From assembly GCA_034687125.1 (NCBI GenBank), contig JAQGBZ010000080.1, positions 62,001 to 126,000 of the forward strand: a stretch of 64,000 nt of DNA, in the 5' to 3' direction. The notes below the pieces were generated by a model, which saw nothing but the letters and a program-made list of their open reading frames with translations, did not search any database and had not been told where the DNA came from. This stretch comes from Neelides folsomi (Eukaryota > Arthropoda > Collembola > Neelipleona > Neelidae). Positions 11,141 through 23,861 of the stretch are shown one piece after another. Within the stretch, counting starts at the first letter, position 1; every line of letters begins with the position of its first letter. The position numbers and the translations under genes were made by a program.

Positions 11141-14100
11141 AAAGAAAACAATACATTAAATCGAAAATAAAGTCTGTAATGAATATTATAAGTAAATGTT
11201 TTTGAATCGATTTTGGAGTGGGTATATTAGGCATGTATAGTTATATGGTATAGATCTTAAGCGGAGCGTGGAATCACTTCCTTCCCCGAATACCGGGAAG
11301 CCTGAGTTCACTCGGGTGAGCTTGAAGAATATGGGCTTCCCTTCCCGAAGAATGTTCCCGGACAAAGGGGTCACATCTGGCATTCTCCTCAGAATAATCA
11401 TCTCTGGATTCTACATGGTAAAACTTTAATCTCGGCCTCAGTCAAATCCTTTGTTCCAACAATGGCAGGTTTTGATTACCTTGGCATTCCCATACTTCAC
11501 TTAACTTCACTATATAAACCCATACCTCACATTTCCAAGAAAATCCTTTTCTTTCAATCTACAAAATCTTATTTGGAGAAAAACAACCCCAATGACGTCC
11601 AATTCAAATTACCCATTTGGCAAACCCGTGATTGGGAATTGTGATTTTCCAATTTGCACTTCAATGTTATTGAACCTTTAAAGGTGGAATGTTGATGGGA
11701 TACATTGATCCTATAATTTATTGAAATTGAAGATCCCAATTAGGACTGTGTTGAGTGAGTGGTCGTAATGGGAAGTAAAAGAGAGTATTGATTGTGAAAT
11801 GAGGAGAGTGAAAGGAGCTTAGGCTAAGCTCGAATGAAGTATGATCATTGGGTTTTTTCTCCCCGGAGAAAAGAAATCCGGGGGTTTCCTCAAATCCTAG
11901 GATTATTGAATGAAATATGATACTCTCGAGAAACCTCTTCATTTCTTTCGACTCTAACAACTAACCAAAATGTATCATCATTTTTCTAAATGAAGATTTA
12001 AGGTTCGCCATATGTGCTTCAATTTCCTTTACTTTTTAAATACGATTTTAACTTTCATTTAGTTTAGATATTTGAATATTCTAAGATTCATTTTTTGAAC
12101 CTTTGAACTTAAGATGTAAACTTTTTCCACCACTAGCGAATAAAATAGTTGAAAAAGTTTATGCAAAGCAATGAAAGTGTGATCGGTATAATTTCTATTT
12201 ATTGTGGATATTGATAGGGTGAGGGACTTGATAAGAGCAACAAGGGGGATTTGAAGGAGAGAAAGATTGAAGTGAAGGCCTCGTGCTCGACTCACCCACA
12301 GTGTCACTCACATCTGGTCCCCTTTTCATCTACATCATTTCAATATCAATCAAGTCATGCCTTAATCTTTATTAAAACTCTCCCCAGCCTCTCCTTTTTA
12401 TCTTGTTTGCTTAGCTTGCTTCTATTAGCGCATTGCGATAAATGTATCTTTCTTAATTATGCATGCCCAGATTTTGAAAAATATTTAATATTTATTTAAA
12501 ATTTCTAAAGTGGAAATATCTGAAATAAACTTTTCTGAATTGGATCAATTAAGTCCTACTCAATTTAAAATTACAAATTTACAATCTATATATATTTTTC
12601 ATCAAATCCTCAAAGTTGAAAAATATTGTTCAAAGTTCAAAAGTTGTTACATAAAAAATGATGAAATATTTAGATACTTATTTTTATATTACGAAGTTAA
12701 GATGAATAAATTGATTTTCTGAAGTAATGGAATAGTGATGGAGGTTTGGGATCCAAAGTTTTGCTAATCTTCTCAAGATGCTCATTTAAGCGTGAGTTGA
12801 GGAGAGGAACGAGGAGAGAAGGAGGGAGAAGGGCCGAGGATTGGAAGATGGAAGTGGGTCAATCCGCCTCAAACTCCCGGGGATTGGATGGCTCGGAATT
12901 GACTTTTCCTTCTTGAAGGAACCAGCCGTTGGTCCGGGAAGGTGCACCAAAATGTCATGCGTGGGGAAAGGGAGATCCAACACTCCTAAAGGATTTCGGT
13001 CCTCTCGAACACATCCCCAATTTGGTTCTGTCTGTCCCTTCTTCATTTCCTCCCACCCTCACCACTTTCTTGCACCTTTTCCCTTCTTTGCTCTACACCT
13101 TTCACCTGCACTTTTTAATAAGTTCAATATTTTTGCACTTTTGAAACACTTTTATCTGCACTGCACTGCACTGTTCTGCCGCACTCACGTTATTGGTCAT
13201 TTCGTTTTGTATAAGTTGTTCAACGTGGGAAGCGGATATAAGCTCTCTAATTAAGTAAGTCTACAAATTAGAGCTCTTAAATACTTAATACGCCCCGGAG
13301 ACCCATTTAAAATCTCAGAGTCTCTTGGAACAAAAGACCTTTATAGTAAAAGTAGAAAAATACTCTTATTCTCCTTATAGTACACCTGTGATCTGTGAAT
13401 CAATATACTATAATAACTACTCTCTATACATTTGTAATATATGTATATTTGTAAGTACGAATATGTACATATTTATGTACATGTTTATTCATTTGAAACA
13501 TTCCTTTTATATTTACAGATAAAGTTAGTTGTATATTGAAGCTATATGTCAATAGGCAATAAACTTTAAATGATTTTATCTTCTATTGTTTTCAAGAATT
13601 TCAAGACTTGTTTTTATACCCAATTTGTTTATTTAGTAATTGGAAGTTGTACACGAGGTTGTTAAAACTGATCATTAGATTAATTAGAGAATAATTGGGG
13701 AAAAGGAGGATGATTAATTTCTATCAGGGTCCAATGAGATTAAAGGATAAAAGGGCAGTGGGAAATGTTGGAATTTTTTCCCTCGTTCGAATGTTTGTGT
13801 TTGGGATTTTTCCTAATCCTTTCGGATTACTCCGTGGGACTTCCCCTCCACATTCAAGTGCAATTAGCCGTTTTCCTCCACATTGGAGACAATCTTCAAG
13901 AGATTGGCCATTTCCTCCGAGATCCATTCGAACCCTTTTGCAACAACGGATCCCCCTTTCCTATTATTTTATATGTGGAATTAACCTCATGGAATTTTGA
14001 TTATTTCAGGGGGACATGAAGCTTCTCCGTACTTTCAAATCAATTCTCTCACTCTACATCTCTGCCTGTTACTTATGCTTCTTCATTCCCACTTTCTTGC

Positions 14101-17100
14101 ACATTTGACAAAGCACAAAGACACGGTTCTTTTTTAGTTCATTTGTAGGACACCAAATGGATCTTCATAGAGATCTGTGCCGAGATCTTTATGGCGAACC
14201 TTTCACTTAAAGACTCAAATCTCGAGAGAATCCGTATGCTGAATTTCTGAATCTGCCGACACTTTCACCATACGAATTTCCTCAAATCAAGAAATATCTA
14301 CCAAGCTGACTCAAATACTCATTTAAAGTAATTGTTAGAAATTAATGTCAATCGGCTAGTTCAAACAATGGATGATGAAATGGTCATTTGGGAAGGAATC
14401 ATATCAAATCAAAATCAAATCGTTCCGCCATTTGATCAATTCATTTTCAAAGTATCTATGTGATGATTGTTACTTTTTCATGTGGATTGGAAATAGTGTA
14501 TATTTTAATTGTGTAATCAACTAACTAGGATTCTTAAAATTTATTTTCGATTATGAAACGTGTGCTTGAGTAGCAATAATATAAGGTATATAAACATGTT
14601 AAATGAAACAATCATAATCACTTGTAAAATATCAGTACTAATAAAAGGAAATTTTATTAGGCAATAATATCATTAAATTAGGTAATTCCTATCCAATGGT
14701 GGTAAATCTGATGTGAATCTGGGAGTGATGAAAGCTTTAAACCATTTTCATTTTTGACTGTTAAGTATAAATGTTTAAATGTAAATTGTGTAATAGGTAA
14801 TTAAACTTAAAATTTTCCATGAACCATTCGAGAATTTCGATGCTCTTGGAAAGTTTTAAAATAAGCCTGTGAAAATGACAATAACGTCTGATAATAAATC
14901 TACGTAAATACCTCTACTGATGTTTAATCTACGCCCGAATTAATTGGAATATGAAAAATCATTTTGTTTATTTACTTTCATTTTCTATGTTTCATTTCGA
15001 TAAAATTATAATTAATTGTATATGAAGAGAAAAAGACTTGAGAAATACTTATTGTTATTAATGCGTGTGTATTTGTTTAAATTAAATTACATTAATTATT
15101 AAAATAATTGTAATAATTATGAATCATTTCCTTAAAATAATTATTTTCTGTATTAATTTAATTCTCTAATAATATAATCAATTTATAAATTATACATTGT
15201 ATGGTTAAAATAATTATATATTAGATAATTTGTGTGAAAAGTTACCTATTTGTCTATCGTATTGTAAATAGAAATAAACGTGTGCAAGTGTGTTAATTGG
15301 AGAATGCATGAAAACTCCATTGACAAATCAAAGTCTTCCATATGACAATAATTTTAAACATAAACTGTACTCAAAATAGTAATACATAATATATGAAATA
15401 TATAGATATAATCAAAGTTAATCTTAAGAGAAATTGACATATTCCAAATTTAAAGTTTTATGTTCAATCATTTGTCTTCGATTAAGTTCCATTAAATTAT
15501 ATTATTATTTTGGATCAAAATTAAAAAAATCTTGACTACTTTCATCAACGGTTTCAATATTTTGTGAGATTTGTTTAAAAGATTGGCTAATAAAACGTTT
15601 TTTATTTACTTCAAACCCTTTTGCATTTATTGAGATTTACGGTTTGGTACATTAAGAAAATCCCTCAATGCGTTCCCATTTGCATCTTTTATTCTTAAGC
15701 TCATCGGAAGGGACTTTGCTTAAAGGCGTAAAGAAGGATTTAAGGAGAAAAGCTTTCGGAGGGCGATGGCCAAACCATTCTTTGTCTACTTAACCACACT
15801 CAAAAGCAGAAGGGTGGGGGGAAGTGATTATTTACGTCTATATACATTCAGATCCTCTTCCTATCAAGGAAGTGTCAATCTTTTTAAGCCTGATGGGGCA
15901 TTGGGGAATTGAAGCCAAAAAACCCCTCAATCACACTTCATTCTTTTATATATTCTTTCTCAGTCAGCCACAATAGACCCACAGAGACCAACACAGAGTC
16001 CTATGTAAATATGTATGGTACGTATGTAAATAAAATGATTAACTAATTTATCGTTATACCAAGCCAAGGAACGATTAATTTAGCATACATACATCCTGAA
16101 TTAATAAGCTAGTACAGAAATGCAGGATCACTACGTTAATATCAGTAATGTATTAAAAGTTGTAATTACACAAGCAGAAACATAAGTGAACATTATTAGC
16201 ACTGTTATTTGAAATGATAAGGAGGAAGAGGAAATGAAAATATGAAACTGTTAAAAAAGCCATTTCTAGGACGGCCATCACGACGATGTCCGCGAAAGCG
16301 ATAAAAGAGCGGAGATATTGTGCATAAAATGTAGGAGTTTGACTGGAGAGTAAGTTTTGATAAGGCCCGAGCGTGAGGGGATTTCTCCCTAAAGAGGAAA
16401 TTACGAATTCCGCATCCCAAATCGTTATCCGATTCACTTAAGAGCGCGGAGGGAGAATTTCGGTCTCAGCTGCGTCTCCTCGCACCACCTTATTTGGAAT
16501 TGGAAATGATTTCAAACTTCTGTTCCTCTGAGCCCATTAATTAAACTTTAATTTCAAAAGTCTTAAATCGCGATATGAAGGCAAGGAAAAATGTAATGGG
16601 AGTAGGGGCAATAAAAGTTCGAATGGGGCCATGAAATAAAAACTTGAGCGAACATTGAGAAAGTTTGATCAAAGTGGGTGGATGAAGGAGGAATGCGAGG
16701 AATTTTCCTTTAAATTGAATCTCTGACAGTTGCCAATTTGTTGGGGAGAATTCCTTCAAGCTTCTACAGAGGAACTCTAGTAATGTGATGTTATACCAAA
16801 TAGCGTATTTCCTCCCGCCCTTATCTCCCAACCCGGGAGAGTGAAAGGGCTGTGTGAAAGCATATGGTTCATGAAGGGAACTTTTCTCTCTCGACATCAC
16901 TTGGAGCAAAAGGGAGAGGGGAATTCCGACAATACAAAAATCCGATATATCTTTTGGAGCTAAAGATAGCTCCAGTATGATGGAAACCTTCAGAATCCAC
17001 AAAGTTGCTTTTCTAAGGGACCCGGATATTTCCTCAAACATCATTTCGCCCATATGTTGACACTTTAATTAAATTTTCTCCCCTCTCTATCCAAAATATA

Positions 17101-18918
17101 TAAATATTTTTACTATTTATTTAGGTATACCTATAAAAAGTGCATTAAATAATGCACTTATGAAGGAAGAATGTTTTGAAATGGGAAAATATACTTACCT
17201 ACCTAATAATAGTAAATATAAAAAATGGAGTCTTTTCATTTTATCTACATTAGCATAAAGTGTCATTACGTTAGGTATACTCAATCTCATTCAAAATAGT
17301 GGCATTTATAATTGAAGAAGATTGAAAGAGATATCTTTCAAATATGGTTAATAGTTCGATAAACCGCCCCTTATGTTTCTGAATGATAATGATGTAAATT
17401 CCGCCTGTCTCTTCCATTTTAATCCTTGAAGGTTTAACTGGGGGTAGGTGCGGGTGGAAGTCGGGCTGACTATCAGTTCTCTCAAGGGAGACACTCGATC
17501 ATCTTTCAGGAGCCTTTAAAAGGCACAAAGGGAAATCTAGCCTTCTGTTAAATTCCCCTCAACCCTCAATCCAATAGGGAGGATGAATGGGGTCTCTTTC
17601 AGAACACCCCTGTTTTCATCAGTCTCTTTTCAATTCTCATCTCGCGGAAATTTAATTTATGGTTCTCCGCAAACCACCGTCCTTTCATTCCGTCCAATCT
17701 CGTCCTCTTCATCTCCTCGTCACTGCGGAGAGATAGGAAATGTGGAATGAGAAGGAAATGAGTGCATATCGGAAGCTGAGGGTTCATTTAGATATCAAAG
17801 ATGCATTTTGTTTAATAAAACTAAAATTGCTAGTAAGTAATTTTATATTAAATAGAAATACTTAAGTTAAGAACATTGAATAGTTGTGATTGAGAATGGT
17901 CTCAATAATTAAAACATTTTTGAAGTATAATTTGGCGTGGTTGGGGAGTCAAGTGCAGGCTGCGGGTGAGCGGCGCTCGAGTGGCTTCTCTTATAATTTG
18001 ACACAATAAATCAGAGCAAGAGAACATAATAGGCTTACTCCACTACGCCGACTTATACAATTAAGCCCCTGCCGCACTCTGACAAATGATGATGACTCCC
18101 GCTGCGCATTTACACAACAATAATAAACAAACTCCAATCATTACAACTTCTCATATTCAAATCTATGATAATTTTAACTGCAAAATACAACAAACAACTT
18201 TATTTACGATTCCTCCCATTATTATTTTATTAGCGGAATTTCTTATTTGCCTGTTCAAAACTTATTTCAATGCGGGTTTCTTATTTGACTTTATTACTTT
18301 CTAAATAAAGTTTCTCGCTTATTTACCTAAAATATTTATTGATACAAATCGCAAATAATAATTTATATTATTTTATCTAACTATTGAGAAATAATGTTCA
18401 AAGGGACTTATTAAATGATATATTTAGATATCATTGTTATGTGTAGGTATGTAAAGTATATATAAGACTATAAACATCTGAACATAAGAGCCCGTTTAAT
18501 AAAAGGAAGATTTAGGGGAGAAAAATATGAAAGGAGTCAAACGCAGCGGATGATTGCAGATGGTCGGATGATGTTGGATTTCCAAATCCCAATTTGTCAC
18601 GGGCGAATGAGCTTCAATAAATGGGGCGGCCTAAATGCCCTCAAAGATATTTCATTGAGAATTCTTCCGAGCAAACAAACAAAGGAGATTATCCACAAGG
18701 GAAAACAAATTATGGACACTTTAATTAAATTCTAAATTACATTACTTCTCATTCGCAACCGTTTAATCTTCTTAATACTCTTTTCTGACTTCTATGTACC
18801 ATAATAAATTATATATTATACATACAAGATATAAATATACACATCTACATCTGTATGTTACATAACTAGTCATTTAGGTATTCTTCATATGACAAATAAT
18901 ATATATGATTTAATATAT
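11141..18918. other. gene-poor interval with several GC-rich islands
   Basis: GC-richer islands (about 11240-11660, 11720-11960, 12220-12420, 12730-13250, 13690-14110, 15680-15990, 16250-17060, 17400-17790, 18540-18720) alternate with AT-rich DNA. Several contain open frames of 60-170 codons on either strand. These overlap one another, lack splice partners and resemble no family. Pyrimidine- or purine-rich runs on one strand are frequent. I see no supportable gene. Non-coding conserved elements, exons of a long RNA or old repeats are all possible. Confidence 0.4.
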
Positions 18919-19248
18919 TGTAGTAAGGCGGGGACCTCGTGGCCCCCGCCAAGCTCCTTCGGGATTATAGCGTCCCGGATTCGCTCCTAACTAACCACCT
19001 GAAACGAATATCTAATCAATCAATGAATTATTAGACTTTAATTGCGAGTGACCAATCAATTTAGACTTTATTTATCGAATCTCTGAGTTGGGCATAAGCT
19101 GTGCGAGCTTAATGTCCGGATCCCAACTGGCGTGTTGAGGAGCAGTCCAAGCTCAATTCTCCTTCGATGACTCATAAGTAAGTCACAAGACAAGACGGGG
19201 CCGTGAGAATCTGATTTCGCATGTCACATCCTGTGACTCATGCTTACA
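18919..19248. mobile_element. candidate solo LTR (about 330 bases)
   Basis: The segment starts TGTAGTAAGGC and ends GCTTACA, that is TG...CA with short inverted ends (TGTA..AAG/CTTACA). ATAT directly precedes it (18915-18918) and follows it (19249-19252), consistent with a 4-base target duplication. Its composition differs sharply from the AT-rich flanks: a GC-rich hairpin (GGCGGGGACC / GGCCCCCGCC) lies near the left end. Length, ends and duplication fit a Gypsy-type solo LTR. No internal retroelement sequence is present. The duplication is AT-only and could be chance. Confidence 0.45.
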
Positions 19249-19387
19249 ATATGTATTACTTGTATATAAGATTTGATTATAAAATTGTTATCATAATTCG
19301 TAACTTTTTATCCTATGTTTAATTGAGATTACATGTAATATTGATTTTTTGAGATATCCAAACTTTTAAGTGAACGTTTATGTAAAT

Positions 19388-21252
19388 TCACTTCACTTCT
19401 GTTGCTTTTGTATTCTTCACTTCATCAACGTCTTTAATTATTCCAACTTGTTCTTCCGATTCTTTCATAAAAGCTAAAAAGGTGATTAAAGGAGATGGGT
19501 CAAAAACTTCTGGGATTGTTGTCATTGAAAGTATTTCTTCGTCAGTTGATCTTTCCAAGATTATCTAAAAATTGCAAAACTTTATTAAATATCAAGTTTC
19601 CAGCAATAGCGTTGATATTCACTAAACTTGGCAATTATCAGATCATACCATATTATGTCTTATTATGTTTATGGGAATGCAAAAAATTATTTAACTCAAT
19701 TTCTATAACACGAAGCAATTATCTAACTAAAGTATGATACAAATCAAAGTAGTTTCCATTATTTTCAAAATATTTTCTCCACTGATTCCAATCTATTAAT
19801 TCCTTCCTGCCAGAATTGTGGTGAGCGAAATCTTAACCAGTTGTTTACTGCAGTTTTTAAATCATCTTCGTTTTCAAATTGTTGACATCTCAAGAATCTT
19901 TTCATGTGAGAAAATAAGTGAAAGTCAGATGGAGAAATGTATAGAGAATAAGGCGGGTGTGGAAGAGTTTCGATTCCCAATCTGTCCAATGTGTCTTTAA
20001 CAATTTGACATGTATGAGGACGAGCATTGTCGTGGAGCAAGCGTTTATTGTATCTTAAGTTCTGGTACTTCTTGGTCGTCCAGTAGAAAGTATCTTTTGA
20101 ACAGACGTCCTTCCTGATGAAAATTTGGACATCCATCGGCTCACAGTTCCATCACTCACACATGATTCGCCGTAAAGTTCTCTCATAAATCGACAAACTT
20201 CGGAAGGTTGCAACCCTTGTGACCAATATACTCGAATTGTTGACTTCTGTTCTTCAAAAGAGCTAATAAGTAAACGATTTCTTGGAACTTCTGATTTTGC
20301 GTGAATTTTAAGATACTCAAATAGTTTTAAAAAATTAATTGATTATTTTCCCTATGTTGTCAATGTAAATTTGAATTTTGCATAAGACCAATAAGACACA
20401 TAATTTGGTATGATCTGATATAACATTATATTGTATCTAAATATGTATTGTGTGCTATTTCAGATGTACCATGCTTAATTAAATTAAAAAAAGATGTTTG
20501 TTGGCTTACTTGTTTAAATTCGTCGACGTAAAGTTGCATTGCCTCTTCTTTGTCTAATCAATAAATTTTAAGTTTAATTAAAATAGATATCTTCATGTAT
20601 CATAAATAGTTTTTCTTTTTCAACTTAAATGTTACTATTTAATCAATTTTAATTAAATTGTTTACTGAGATTTCCTAATTTGTTCCATTCGTTCCATTTT
20701 GCTCTCCCCTCAATATCAAAAAATCTAGGCTTGGGAGTTGAACATGGACCTAAATTGGATTAATTATCAATGTTGAAAACAAATCCTTATCATCATTAAT
20801 TCATACATATTAAAATTATATTTACCATTAGTAAGTATACTTACTATACTGATATTTATAAGATTATTTATAGATTTATACTATCAAGAAACAGGCTATA
20901 AGTTTGAAATACGAGAAAAATATAAATAATCGTACCTTCAGTTGCTTGCTTAAAAAGAGAGTAGAATCTTAATTTGAGAGAGTTAGAAGGTTGAAAGTGA
21001 CCTAATGATTTAAAAAATTATTAGTAGTAACTTTGCCAAAAATAATGTTAGATTCAATAAACAGAGTTAGAAATATTAAATATTATCAGCAAACTATAAC
21101 TTTTAGTTTACTCCACCATATATTTATAATACTTACAAATAAGAATAAATTAATAGAAGTAAGGAATAATGAAGTAATATTTATTTTATACCTCGTTTTG
21201 GCATTGCTTGAACAGTTTTGACTGCTGCTTGAAATTGCTCATTTATTGACAT
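19388..21252 (-). CDS. acyl-CoA-binding protein paralogue with C-terminal extension, 143 residues
   Basis: Five minus-strand exons join in consistent phases: 21192-21252, 20936-21001, 20666-20749, 20510-20553 and 19388-19564. Residues 1-85 form an acyl-CoA-binding (ACB) four-helix domain, starting MSINEQFQAAVKTVQAMP. The motif RFYSLFKQATEG places Tyr28 and Lys32 (bovine ACBP numbering), GRAKWNEWNKLG holds Lys54, and EEAMQLYVDEF holds Tyr73, so the CoA- and acyl-contact residues are kept. Position 31 is Phe instead of the usual Tyr. The product should bind long-chain acyl-CoA esters in the cytosol. A 58-residue acidic tail (exon 5) of unknown role makes it longer than classical ACBPs (86-94 residues); it has no membrane segment. 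Intron 4 (19565-20509) contains a mariner relic. The third intron lies 9 nt downstream of the place used by the two neighbouring paralogues. Confidence 0.85.
19638..20418 (-). mobile_element. internally deleted mariner-family transposon in an intron
   Basis: The element is bounded by inverted ends beginning TCAGATCATACCA at both sides (left at 19638, right ending 20418) and by TA dinucleotides (19636-19637 and 20419-20420), the mariner target duplication. Its minus strand encodes an N-terminal helix-turn-helix part (20345-20070, with SEVCRFMRELYGE and GTVSRWMSKF). After a stop and frame change comes the C-terminal catalytic part (20066-19765, with HDNARPH and SPSDFHLF, carrying the second and third catalytic Asp). 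About 150 central residues expected in a roughly 345-residue transposase, including the first catalytic Asp, are missing, so it cannot be autonomous. It lies in intron 4 of the minus-strand ACB gene, in the same orientation as that gene. Confidence 0.85.
19765..20345 (-). pseudogene. mariner transposase remnant, central catalytic region deleted
   Basis: Two transposase segments lie in different frames. The upstream one covers the DNA-binding region and ends at TAA shortly after a GRPRST motif. The downstream one starts within the catalytic core at LLHDNARPHT and runs to the C-terminus. In DD34D mariners the deleted interval holds the first catalytic Asp and the WVPHEL-type linker. The deletion junction lies near 20065-20075. 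Clearly inactive. Confidence 0.8.
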
Positions 21253-22911
21253 GATAAATATTTTAAAGTTCACTTATTCCTATTTAAAATATTTAAGTAA
21301 TTTTTTTATATTCACATTTGTGTATCCCGCAAGGGTTGAAACGCATTCTACAACCTATTAAAATAAAATGTCACATTTAGCAATCAAACCAATACTATTA
21401 AACAAGTATGTATCAAGTATGGATATATGCTAACAAACTTAATTAACCAACGTTAAATAAAATTGTTAAAAGGGTTCACTTTAAGTTTCACTTTAAAAAA
21501 TATCAAATACAATATATCTTAATTAATATAGTAATTATGTATTTGAAGAACATACACTTTCAGGGTTTTCTTGGAGAATAAAAAATTGATATGGAAAGTC
21601 CCAATGGACTTTGAACAGACGAAGTAGTGTTATTAAATTACTTGATTTTGTGCAGAGCAAGACATGTTGATGTTGCTCATTATTAAGGCGAACAAAGACT
21701 AAACAAGTGTATGAAAAAAAGTAAAAGTGTGTAAGATTCGCATAGGATATGAATATATGAAGCTACACGCTAACTACTTATTGTTAATGCATTTCAGATA
21801 GAATGTTCATTTCTTCATATCAAGAGTGTTTGGTCTTTGCAAAGTCTTGCGCTTCTATGTACAAGATGTATGAAAACAATGACCTATCACTTCAGTAAAT
21901 TGGTCAAGGTGGAATAAAGGAATAATATGCATCTAGCAGTTGAAGCTTGACATAAAATAATATTAAACATTATGGTCCGCATAAACTTCATTAAGCCTTT
22001 ATAAAGAAAGAATTAGTCATAATAAAGAGATCGAATAGGAATGGGAATACAATTCAATAAAGTTACAATTGTCAAGAATAAAAGTTCAAGTTAATCTTGA
22101 TTCTTGAACTAAAAGTAGAATGTGATTTTTATTGCATTCTGCATACATTCTGAGCATGATTTCAATGCCGTCAACATTGATTTTAACATTCATTATCATT
22201 ACTGCTGCATACATAATCACTTAAAAAAATTCATTGTCATCAAAGATAAATAATCTTTAAACAAGAAGGAATTTTTAAATTTTAATACAATTACTGTAAA
22301 TGCAAGTGTAAGTGTATTTTTTTGTTTTTGAACATGATAAATGTTGTTTTTCATGGGCTACATAGTTTTAAATTCTAAATATTCAGAATTCCAAAATATG
22401 TTCATCAAGACAAAAAAGGTTTAAGTTCCAGCTCATTTATTTATTACACAATATGTTGAATTGTAAGGAAAATACGAGATATTTGAATGCGTATATTTTT
22501 CCATGCTTTTAATTAATTACAATTTACAATTGATATTGAGAAACCAAACCACATGAGTGATGTACAAAGTCTTCCTGTGTATGTATGTAATAAAGTAGTT
22601 CAAGAGACTCTCCTGTCTGTGAATTTTCATTTCGCAACGTATTCTCACTCTCACTATATGAAATGCTCTTCTCTTTAAAGAGCAGCAGTCGGCGAGGAAA
22701 TTATATCTATGAACTTTGCTTCATTGTGATTAGGTATACATATCAAATATTAAACGTCTATAGCTCATACGTAGGTCATTTTCATTGTTAAAAACTGCAA
22801 ATTAATGATATTTGTATTTGAAATGTCTATCAACCATTTATATTTTTATAGCATTACAAATAATAAATATAAGTTAATAAATAACCACTGATATAAAAAT
22901 GAATAAGTATA
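21253..22911. other. AT-rich intergenic DNA between divergent ACB genes
   Basis: This interval holds the upstream side of the minus-strand ACB gene. No coding exon recognised on either strand. No distinct core promoter could be separated from the AT-rich background. Confidence 0.45.
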
Positions 22912-23300
22912 CAGGGTGGGTCAGAAATCGATGCGTTTTTTTAATCAATCATAAATTTAAGATGGTTAATGATAAAAAAAACTCTTTCGATCTGACTCCC
23001 CTCGATTTTATCATCAAGGGTCATGTCAAAAAACCAGTCTACTCTGGTTAAATTGAAAGAGGCTATTACCCAAAAGCATTTGCGGAAACCCCGGTTGCTA
23101 TGTGCAAAAGAGGATGCGGGGCAACCGAATGTTGGTTGCAGAGAGGTATTAAAGTAAATATGGCTCAATTGAAGAGTTTGAGATTTTATTTATATAACAC
23201 GATATATAAAGTATATACCTGCCAATTTTAATGAAATTCGGTTAATAAATAAAAAAGATATCACTCATTAAAAATACTCATCGATCTCTGGACCACCCGA
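22912..23300 (+). mobile_element. deleted mariner/Tc1-like relic with inverted ends
   Basis: The left end CAGGGTGGGTCAGAAATCGA and the inverted right end (reading TCGGGTGGTCCAGAGATCGA) form imperfect terminal repeats flanked by TA. Inside, near 22989, the plus strand encodes LTPLDFIIKGHVKKPVYSG, matching the C-terminal catalytic region (PDLTPLDFFLWG type) of mariner-like transposases, with stops and frame changes afterwards. Only about 390 bases remain, so most of the transposase is gone. The element lies about 560 bases upstream of the ACBP start codon. Confidence 0.7.
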
Positions 23301-23861
23301 TACAATGTTATATGTATTGACAAGACTGACTCAACTTTAATGATATTTTAATCTTCTGTATAATAAAAAAGTTTAGATAAAATTTGCAATATTATCGATT
23401 TGAAATTGATAAAGAGCAAATTTGAAGAGGAAATGAATATGAATAGCTTTGAGAGAAGTTTGCATATTGAAAATTTTACTTTTCTAATTAATTACCTACT
23501 TTTTCATATGAACCAGTCAATAAATGCTGACGTACATACCTTTTTGCTAATTGTAAGTACGGATAGTTTATATTATATAGTATAGATATGGAGTACCTGG
23601 CAATATCATATAATTGTAAAGGTTATAAAGTGGATAGAACAGAGAGGTTGGTAGTATTAAATAAATGACGGGAACGAGTTTATCTCTCCGCTCTTCCTTG
23701 TTCTCACAGTCAAAGGTTTATGTAATCTTTTTTGCATTATAGGGATAAGTTTTCAAGGAGAAACTAACAGTTCAAAAGTCTCCTTCTTCACATTCAATTG
23801 GTTTGACGAGCTGAAAAATCCTAATATTTTTTAAAAAATATAGTGAGTTTATAAGGTCAAA
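23301..23861. other. upstream region of the ACBP gene
   Basis: AT-rich sequence that becomes more balanced from 23640 onward, where the 5' untranslated region and promoter of the ACBP gene are expected. No clear TATA or initiator motif chosen. Confidence 0.35.

Noticed and set aside
12841-13254. 137-codon open frame on the plus strand
   Set aside because: A second plus-strand frame and a minus-strand frame are open over the same bases. No coding character in any of them.
14016-14108. 30-residue hydrophobic open frame after a TTATTTCAG acceptor-like site
   Set aside because: Too short and isolated; no upstream exon or family. Could be a small peptide but cannot be supported.
16541-17053. 170-codon open frame on the minus strand
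   Set aside because: No recognisable domain or splice sites. The sequence lies in a purine/pyrimidine-skewed island similar to those without open frames.
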